Part shown: in pieces, positions 13,664 to 14,361 of the stretch
How the letters are laid out: the number at the start of each line of letters is the position of its first letter
Position numbering within the stretch: the first letter of the stretch is position 1
Assembly (NCBI GenBank): GCA_042217615.1
Contig: JBDGSI010000001.1
Coordinates: forward strand, 1 to 14,361
From: JBDGSM01 sp042217615
GTDB lineage: Archaea; Nanohalarchaeota; Nanosalinia; Nanosalinales; Nanosalinaceae
Reading direction: 5' to 3'
DNA: 14,361 nucleotides
The notes under the pieces: generated by a model
What the model saw: the letters and a program-made list of their open reading frames with translations, nothing else
What the model was told of the DNA's origin: nothing
Database searches by the model: none
Translations under genes and position numbers: made by a program

Positions 13664-14175
13664 CTTCTTTCCCTCCAGATACTGTACTTGAGTTTTGCAG
13701 GTTTAACTTCTGTGCCGTTAACTGCTATGTCTCTGGTTACTGTAACCACTGTATCCGGGTTGTAGGAAGTGTTAGCAGGGTTTTTGCCGTATGTGGCGTT
13801 TCTGCCGTTTATTTTAACCGGTTTTTCGTTGATGATTGTGAGGTAGTAGTGTTGTGCCTGTAAGAGCTCTGTCTGGTTGTCGTAACTCATGTTTGCAAAC
13901 TCTGCTATCTTCTTCCTGGATAGAATGTTTTCGCCTGTTGCAAAACCTGGTATAGTTGCGTTTACTGTATCTTTCTCCCAGTCTGAAGGATATCCTGGCG
14001 TTGTTGTAAGGAATACAGAGGTTCTGCGGACCTGTGTCTTCATATCCTCCGCCTGGTCGAACCTTGAGTTTGCTTCAATCACTGTGTTCCAGGGAATGAA
14101 GAAAGCCACCACTATCACGCTGAAAACCGCCATACTGACTGTAAAGTCACTTAGAAATGTCTGGCCTTTACCCAT
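13660..14175 (-). CDS. Archaeal pilin-like (pseudopilin) protein
   Basis: This 171-residue exported protein starts MGKGQTFLSDF, with Lys3-Gly4, Gln at +1 and Asp at +6, followed by a hydrophobic helix to about residue 29. This is a class III prepilin-type signal with the acidic residue shifted by one from the usual +5. The exported part has an LTTTPGYPSDWE segment (55-66) and a later ILSRKKIAEF (83-92), a pairing seen in uncharacterised archaeal pilin-like proteins, and ends in a basic IWRERR. It contains several sequons. The stop overlaps the next gene as ATGA. The start overlaps the upstream stop by 8 nt, with GGGGTG (14191-14186) as a Shine-Dalgarno. A minor pilin or assembly-priming subunit for the large VWA protein is inferred. 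Confidence 0.7.
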   Translation of the reverse strand: MGKGQTFLSDFTVSMAVFSVIVVAFFIPWNTVIEANSRFDQAEDMKTQVRRTSVFLTTTPGYPSDWEKDTVNATIPGFATGENILSRKKIAEFANMSYDNQTELLQAQHYYLTIINEKPVKINGRNATYGKNPANTSYNPDTVVTVTRDIAVNGTEVKPAKLKYSIWRERR

Positions 14176-14361
14176 CTACAACGTACACCCCTGAAGAGTT
14201 ATGCAGGATTTTGAACACTCTTGAATCATCTGTGTTAAACTTTACCACTCTTCCACGGTAAAGAGTAGATTCAGATGCCATTCTATCGTTCCAGCCGACA
14301 TAAGACGTTTCGTTCCCTACACGGACAGTATAGTTTGTACCTGAGATCTCTTTTGGAATAT
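14168..14361 (-). CDS. C-terminal part of an upstream secreted or pilin-like protein
   Basis: A minus-strand frame is open from the window edge to a TAA at 14170-14168 and codes for the last 63 residues of a protein. The segment begins IPKEISGTNYTVRVGNETSY and closes LHNSSGVYVVDG. It contains three sequons (Asn-Tyr-Thr, Asn-Glu-Thr, Asn-Ser-Ser), as in the other exported proteins of this operon, so it is probably also extracellular. Its stop overlaps the start of the 171-residue gene by 8 nt (ATGGGTAA), which indicates an operon continuing beyond the window. The N-terminus and family are not visible. Confidence 0.6.
   Translation of the reverse strand, partial: IPKEISGTNYTVRVGNETSYVGWNDRMASESTLYRGRVVKFNTDDSRVFKILHNSSGVYVVDG

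Overview
This window looks like the chromosome of a small-genome, salt-adapted archaeon, most likely a nanohaloarchaeon-like DPANN member. The archaeal assignment is firm. It rests on an S19e - PDCD5 - L39e - aIF6 block, class III (archaeal) prepilin signals, TATA boxes at leaderless spacing, and GGAGGTGA-type Shine-Dalgarno sequences. The halophile and nanohaloarchaeal assignment is inference. It comes from very Glu/Asp-rich cytosolic proteins (threonyl-tRNA synthetase, S19e, aIF6, the tail of the second pilus platform protein), moderate GC content that is lower than in most haloarchaea, and the kind of surface proteins present.

Layout, left to right. (1) 37-1680, plus strand: a Yip1-like membrane protein and a UPF0104/LPG-synthase-TM family membrane protein, each with its own leaderless promoter. 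(2) 1681-1861: a possible 25-codon ORF and hairpin-containing leader ahead of a bacterial-type threonyl-tRNA synthetase (1862-3814). (3) 3871-4176: a small two-helix membrane protein. (4) 4233-5922: a translation block of S19e, PDCD5-like protein, L39e and aIF6, with the usual L31e gene missing between L39e and aIF6. (5) 5969-8539: type IV pilus genes, with two tandem TadB/TadC-like platform proteins (TTGA overlap) and then a class III-signal pilin with its own promoter. (6) 14361-8626, minus strand and convergent with the pilin: four overlapping genes for secreted or pilus-associated proteins. Three complete members begin Met-x-Lys-Gly followed by a hydrophobic helix. The largest has 1261 residues and carries a von Willebrand A domain that is split by about 420 residues of galactose-binding-like, GEVED-like and further beta-sandwich sequence.

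The most unusual signals are these. First, the palindrome AGGCCT occurs 48 times (about once per 300 bp; about 3.5 expected), often as AAGGCCTT (18 times). It lies in genes on both strands, in several reading phases and in intergenic DNA, like a highly iterated palindrome or uptake-type motif. Second, the split-VWA, pilin-like giant glycoprotein and its overlapping operon look like a candidate pilus-tip adhesin system. The pilin and platform genes plausibly build an adhesive pilus that the minus-strand operon decorates. That link comes from adjacency and shared N-terminal signal type, not from proof. No pilus ATPase or prepilin peptidase gene lies in this window.
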